A stretch of 8,305 bases of DNA, from assembly GCA_030612305.1 (NCBI GenBank), contig JAUWOG010000080.1, positions 1-8,305 of the forward strand, given 5' to 3'. Shown here in pieces: positions 5,704-8,305 of the stretch. This DNA comes from Armatimonadota bacterium. Its GTDB lineage: Bacteria > Armatimonadota > Zipacnadia > Zipacnadales > UBA11051. Positions within the stretch are counted from its first letter, which is position 1. Each line of letters begins with the position of its first letter. Below the pieces are notes generated by a model that was not told the DNA's origin, searched no databases, and worked only from the letters and a program-made list of their open reading frames with translations. Made by a program: the position numbers and the translations under genes.

Positions 5704-6771
5704 TCAGAAACGCCAGGCCAGGGCTGCATCGTACATCGCCAGTGCATTCTCAGGTGAAGTGTCGGGCTGAATGGCGTGAGCCGGGCAGACGATGTAGCCG
5801 CCATCAGCGCCGAATACGGAAATGATGCGCTCGACCTCGTGACTGACGTCGGCGGGAGTGCCACGGGGGAGCAGCTCCTGCTCGTCTATGCCGCCGTGGA
5901 AGGAAATGCGCCCGCCGAACTGGCTCTTCAACTCCTCAGCCGACATGCCCTCCGCCTTCGGCTGGATAGGATCGAGGATGTCGAGGCCCATTTCGATGAG
6001 GTCCTCTATCACCGGCACAATGCTGCCGCAGGAATGGTACATGGTGATGAGACCCATTTCCTTGAAGGCAGTGATGAGCTGGGCCTGGTTGTGCTTGATG
6101 TACTTGCGCCACAAGTCCGGTGCCAGCATCATGCCGCGCTGAGTGCCGAGATCGCCCCCGCTATAGCCCATGTCAATGGCCCCGTCCGCTGCCTCCAGCG
6201 CTCGCATGGCCCGGGCCTTGTAGAACTTCGTAGCGTGATGGGAAATCGCTTCGGCGATGTCGGGGGTCTCGACGAGGTCCATGAGGAAGCGCTCGAGGCC
6301 GCGCATGTACCAGGGCGTCTCGAAGGCGCCGCCGACAAAGAAGAGAATGCAGTAGCGCTGTTCGCGGTTGAGCCGGGCGATTTCTTCCCTGAAATGCGAG
6401 AAGTCGAACCAGTCCGGGTCGGGCCACGAGTACTCCTCGACTTCCTTGACCGTCGTGACGTGGCCGAGCGGGTGGTGGGCTATCTCGTTGTAGGTCGCGA
6501 ACCTGTTCTTCATCGGCTTCCAGACGATGCCGAGGAAGTCGCGGCCCTCGGCGCCGACTCCGGCAGCGCCGCTGAGCTCCGGCGGACCTACGTATCTGCC
6601 CGCCACCCGCCGGATGTCGCAGCCGATGCGCTGGAGCACCGCTTCGCCGTCATCAGTGCCGAGGTGGCTCTTCAGCATCAGGTCGAATTCCGGCGTGGCA
6701 TAGTGGTCAATGCCCGGGCGGTCCACCGGCTGACGCTGCACGATTCTCATTATGCGTTCGTAGGGCTCCAT
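5704..6771 (-). CDS. URO-D-family protein, probable zinc/cobamide methyltransferase type
   Basis: This 355-residue protein belongs to the uroporphyrinogen decarboxylase superfamily (TIM barrel), which also contains cobamide-dependent methyltransferases such as MtaA and MtbA. Recognisable segments are the N-terminal Glu-Arg-Ile ... Pro-Val-Asp-Arg-Pro (5-19), Tyr-Ser-Gly-Gly-Asp-Leu-Gly (203-209), His246-Ser-Cys248-Gly, Gly-Leu-Asp-Ile-Leu-Asp-Pro-Ile-Gln (262-270), Phe-His-Gly-Gly-Ile-Asp (291-296) and Cys329-Pro-Ala-His. His246, Cys248 and Cys329 match the His-x-Cys ... Cys zinc ligands of the methyltransferases, so haem synthesis is unlikely and methyl transfer more plausible. GAGGGG (6780-6785), 8 bases upstream, fixes the start against an in-frame ATG at 6813. 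No corrinoid protein is nearby, so the methyl donor and acceptor are unknown. It is divergent from the 7056 oxidoreductase, with which it may share control. Confidence 0.88.
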   Translation of the reverse strand: MEPYERIMRIVQRQPVDRPGIDHYATPEFDLMLKSHLGTDDGEAVLQRIGCDIRRVAGRYVGPPELSGAAGVGAEGRDFLGIVWKPMKNRFATYNEIAHHPLGHVTTVKEVEEYSWPDPDWFDFSHFREEIARLNREQRYCILFFVGGAFETPWYMRGLERFLMDLVETPDIAEAISHHATKFYKARAMRALEAADGAIDMGYSGGDLGTQRGMMLAPDLWRKYIKHNQAQLITAFKEMGLITMYHSCGSIVPVIEDLIEMGLDILDPIQPKAEGMSAEELKSQFGGRISFHGGIDEQELLPRGTPADVSHEVERIISVFGADGGYIVCPAHAIQPDTSPENALAMYDAALAWRF

Positions 6772-6789
6772 AGGGCATTCCCCTCGTGA

Positions 6790-6808
6790 CCGGCGCTGCA
6801 ACCGCCGG
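6790..6808 (-). promoter_or_regulatory. Small hairpin in the leader of the URO-D-like gene
   Basis: CCGGCG (6790-6795) and CGCCGG (6803-6808) form a 6-bp GC-only stem with a 7-base loop. On the minus-strand mRNA it would end 4 bases before the GAGGGG ribosome-binding site. It might affect translation. The structure is visible, but its role is speculative and such stems are common in GC-rich DNA. Confidence 0.25.
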
Positions 6809-6874
6809 CTCATCCATCAGCTACGAGCTGGTTACGCAACCTGGTGCTGGCTGTAGGTTTCCTTGCTGCGTATG

Positions 6875-6906
6875 CCGAGTCCTGCATGCAGGAGAGACGG
6901 ACTCGG
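6875..6906. promoter_or_regulatory. Nested palindromes, candidate operator between divergent genes
   Basis: CCGAGTCC (6875-6882) and GGACTCGG (6899-6906) are perfect 8-bp inverted arms. Between and overlapping them, 6880-6893 (TCCTGCATGCAGGA) is a perfect 14-bp palindrome. The element lies 109 bases from the URO-D-like start and about 150 from the oxidoreductase start, where a shared regulator of the divergent pair would bind. No clear -35/-10 pair could be placed beside it. Confidence 0.45.
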
Positions 6907-7055
6907 GGGCGGCGCGTGTGGAACTGGAAATGGCAGGGAGGTGCGGATGCCAGGGGCGAGGAATAGCCGACTTGCGAAGGTGGCAGGCGCTTGTGTTCAG
7001 GTGTCTGCAGGCTCCGGCAGTCGAGTGATGATGATTCCGCGATGGAGAGGACCTC

Positions 7056-8102
7056 ATGATGGCAAAGAAAGCGAAGAAGCCGATTTCGGTAGGTGTCATC
7101 GGGCTGGGACGCTCAGGTTACGATATTCACATCCGCCGGATGCGGGGCGATGACCGGTTCTGGATCTCCGCTGTGACGGACTGGATACCGGAACGGATGG
7201 AGGAAGTAGAGGAGGAGTTCAAGTGCGCGACATATCCGGACTATGAGGCGCTGCTGGCTGAGAGCGATTGCGATGTTGTGGTCGTGGCAACGTATTCGAA
7301 CACTCATGCGCCGATCTCGAAGGACGTGCTCAAGGCAGGCTACCACTGCATCTGCGAGAAGCCGATTTCCGACAGCTTCCAGGCAGCGCGTGGCCTGGTC
7401 GGGACGGCGAAGAAGCTGCGCAAGAAGCTGTTCGTCCACCAGAACTACCGCTTCCAGCTTGAGGCTCGCCACATTCTCGATGTCATCAAGAGCAAGCGGA
7501 TCGGCGAAGTCTTCGAGATTCGGATGAGGGCGCTTAGTTTCAGCCGGCGCAACGACTGGCAGACGCTGCAGGAGTATGAAGGCGGCGTCATCAACAACAC
7601 GTGCCCGCATTTCATAGACCTGGGGCTGCAGTTCCTCGGAGCGCCGGTGAAGGATATCTTCTGCGACCTGAAACATATCGCCGCCGCCGGTGATGCCGAG
7701 GACCATGTGAAGCTGGTGCTGAAGGCGGAGAACGGCCGCGTCTATGACATGGAAGTATCGAGTGTGTGCAAGTTCCCAGAGCCGAAATGGACGGTGCTGG
7801 GCTCTGAAGGCACTTTGCTTTCGGATGGCAAGACCAGCAAGATAGAATGGTTTGATCCGAAGAAGCTGAAGGTGCTGCCGACACTCGAGGAGGCTCCCCC
7901 CGACCGGACCTACGGGAATGATGACGTGATACCGTGGAAGTCGGAGCAGGTGCCCTCAGTCGGGCCGTCCGTGGGGGACTTCTATGACAATGTGTGGGCG
8001 GTGCTGCGGGAGCGGATGGCAATGATAGTGAAGCCGGAAGAGGCGCTGGAAGTGGTGCGAGTGACACAGGCTGCCAAGCGCGCGAGTGGGTTCTATGAGT
8101 GA
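7056..8102 (+). CDS. Gfo/Idh/MocA-family NAD(P)-dependent oxidoreductase
   Basis: This 348-residue canonical member has a basic N-terminal tail (Lys-rich, 4-8), then the Rossmann start Val-Gly-Val-Ile-Gly-Leu-Gly-Arg-Ser-Gly (12-21). The Glu-Lys-Pro motif is at 101-103. Gly-Gly-Val-Ile-Asn-Asn-Thr-Cys-Pro-His-Phe-Ile-Asp (176-188) carries the conserved His185 and Asp188. The Glu-Gly-Gly ... Cys-Pro-His-Phe-Ile-Asp form is common in members acting on sugars or sugar acids. Two adjacent ATGs, 7056 and 7059, are possible. GGAGAGGA (7044-7051) lies 4 or 7 bases upstream, and the second codon has the better spacing. It is followed at 117 bases by an aldolase gene on the same strand, suggesting successive or related steps of sugar-acid catabolism, although the aldolase seems to have its own promoter. 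The substrate is unknown. Confidence 0.93.
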   Translation: MMAKKAKKPISVGVIGLGRSGYDIHIRRMRGDDRFWISAVTDWIPERMEEVEEEFKCATYPDYEALLAESDCDVVVVATYSNTHAPISKDVLKAGYHCICEKPISDSFQAARGLVGTAKKLRKKLFVHQNYRFQLEARHILDVIKSKRIGEVFEIRMRALSFSRRNDWQTLQEYEGGVINNTCPHFIDLGLQFLGAPVKDIFCDLKHIAAAGDAEDHVKLVLKAENGRVYDMEVSSVCKFPEPKWTVLGSEGTLLSDGKTSKIEWFDPKKLKVLPTLEEAPPDRTYGNDDVIPWKSEQVPSVGPSVGDFYDNVWAVLRERMAMIVKPEEALEVVRVTQAAKRASGFYE

Positions 8103-8105
8103 GGC

Positions 8106-8134
8106 TTGAGGCGGCAGTCGAGGGCATCTACAAT
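8106..8134 (+). promoter_or_regulatory. Sigma70-like promoter of the aldolase gene
   Basis: TTGAGG (8106-8111, four of six) and TACAAT (8129-8134, five of six) are separated by exactly 17 bases. Transcription would begin near 8141, about 80 bases before the aldolase ATG. This is the best-formed promoter I found in the window. It begins four bases after the oxidoreductase stop codon. Confidence 0.5.
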
Positions 8135-8146
8135 CTAACGGGAATT

Positions 8147-8186
8147 GCGCCGGTCTCGCATTAGAGCAGGCCACGCGGGCCGGCGC
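8147..8186 (+). promoter_or_regulatory. Inverted repeat in the aldolase leader
   Basis: GCGCCGG (8147-8153) and CCGGCGC (8180-8186) are perfect 7-bp arms around 26 bases, which include a smaller GGCC-acgcg-GGCC dyad. It lies between the predicted transcription start and the ribosome-binding site. It could be an operator or a leader structure. No T-run follows, so it is not a terminator. Confidence 0.3.
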
Positions 8187-8219
8187 TACGGTCGTGACAA
8201 TTCGCAGGGAGGAGTTGCA

Positions 8220-8305
8220 ATGGCACAGTTCAGCAGAATGGAGACGCTCAACGCCATATACGAAGGCGGGATCGTGCCCGTTTTCTACAATGGCGATATC
8301 GAGGT
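8220..8305 (+). CDS. KDPG/KHG-type aldolase, 5' fragment cut by the window edge
   Basis: Only the first 28 codons are present. They read Met-Ala-Gln-Phe-Ser-Arg-Met-Glu-Thr-Leu-Asn-Ala-Ile-Tyr-Glu-Gly-Gly-Ile-Val-Pro-Val-Phe-Tyr-Asn and end Asp-Ile-Glu. This matches the usual start of bacterial 2-dehydro-3-deoxyphosphogluconate / 4-hydroxy-2-oxoglutarate aldolases, where a Phe-Ser-Arg-x-Glu-x-Leu helix leads to a first barrel strand Val-Pro-Val-Phe-Tyr. The enzyme splits KDPG to pyruvate and glyceraldehyde 3-phosphate, the last step of Entner-Doudoroff and hexuronate routes. The schiff-base lysine and active site lie beyond the window. GGGAGGAG (8207-8214) is an excellent ribosome-binding site, 5 bases upstream. 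The assignment rests on a short N-terminus and is moderately sure. Confidence 0.72.
   Translation, partial: MAQFSRMETLNAIYEGGIVPVFYNGDIE

Noticed and set aside
5776..6789. Plus-strand open frame of 337 codons
   Set aside because: Antisense of the URO-D-like gene, which has the full set of family motifs. The composition is that of a shadow frame.
1..8305. tRNA, rRNA, CRISPR array, insertion sequence or integrase
   Set aside because: I looked for tRNA T-arm sequence, regularly spaced repeats, transposase motifs and terminal inverted repeats with target duplications on both strands, and found none.

Overview
This is a GC-rich bacterial stretch dominated by one protein family. Four separate Gfo/Idh/MocA-type NAD(P)-dependent sugar oxidoreductases lie within 8.3 kb, with a URO-D/methyltransferase-family protein, a dockerin-bearing lipoprotein and the first codons of a KDPG/KHG-type aldolase. 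Shine-Dalgarno sequences of the AGGAGG type precede most genes. Heavy expansion of Gfo/Idh/MocA and URO-D-like genes together with dockerin lipoproteins is typical of carbohydrate-degrading bacteria of the Planctomycetota, Armatimonadota, Hydrogenedentota and Lentisphaerota kind. That placement is inference from gene content, since the window holds no phylogenetic marker.

Layout. Positions 1-171 hold no gene but carry two strong dyads downstream of a minus-strand cluster. Positions 172-4411 are four genes on the minus strand, read right to left: a PD-(D/E)XK nuclease of the DUF91/NucS type (3404-4411), then three tandem oxidoreductases (2289-3317, 1174-2211, 172-1131), separated by gaps of 86, 77 and 42 bases. 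This looks like one transcription unit. Positions 4412-4706 are a divergent regulatory region with a candidate nuclease promoter overlapped by a 10-bp-arm dyad. A dockerin lipoprotein runs on the plus strand (4707-5345), and a plausible frameshifted tail continues to 5452. Facing it on the minus strand is a URO-D-family protein with a zinc-methyltransferase-like His-x-Cys...Cys pattern (5704-6771). Just behind it is a 44-codon remnant (5500-5634) that seems to join the front end of a glycosidase-like protein directly to its back end. Positions 6772-7055 form a second divergent control region with a 14-bp perfect palindrome nested in an 8-bp inverted repeat. A fourth oxidoreductase (7056-8102) follows, then a well-formed sigma70-like promoter and the start of the aldolase (8220 to the window edge).

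How the parts may work together (inference). The oxidoreductases, the aldolase and the glycosidase remnant point to breakdown or remodelling of uncommon sugars or sugar acids taken from polysaccharides. The URO-D-like protein could handle methyl groups released from methylated substrates, although nothing here proves it. The nuclease at the head of the sugar-oxidoreductase cluster does not fit this picture. The dockerin lipoprotein would sit at the cell surface. I see no clearly new multi-gene system. The items most worth a second look are the collapsed glycosidase remnant, the nuclease and its operator-like dyad, the frameshifted dockerin lipoprotein, and the oxidoreductase that lacks a normal dinucleotide-binding motif.
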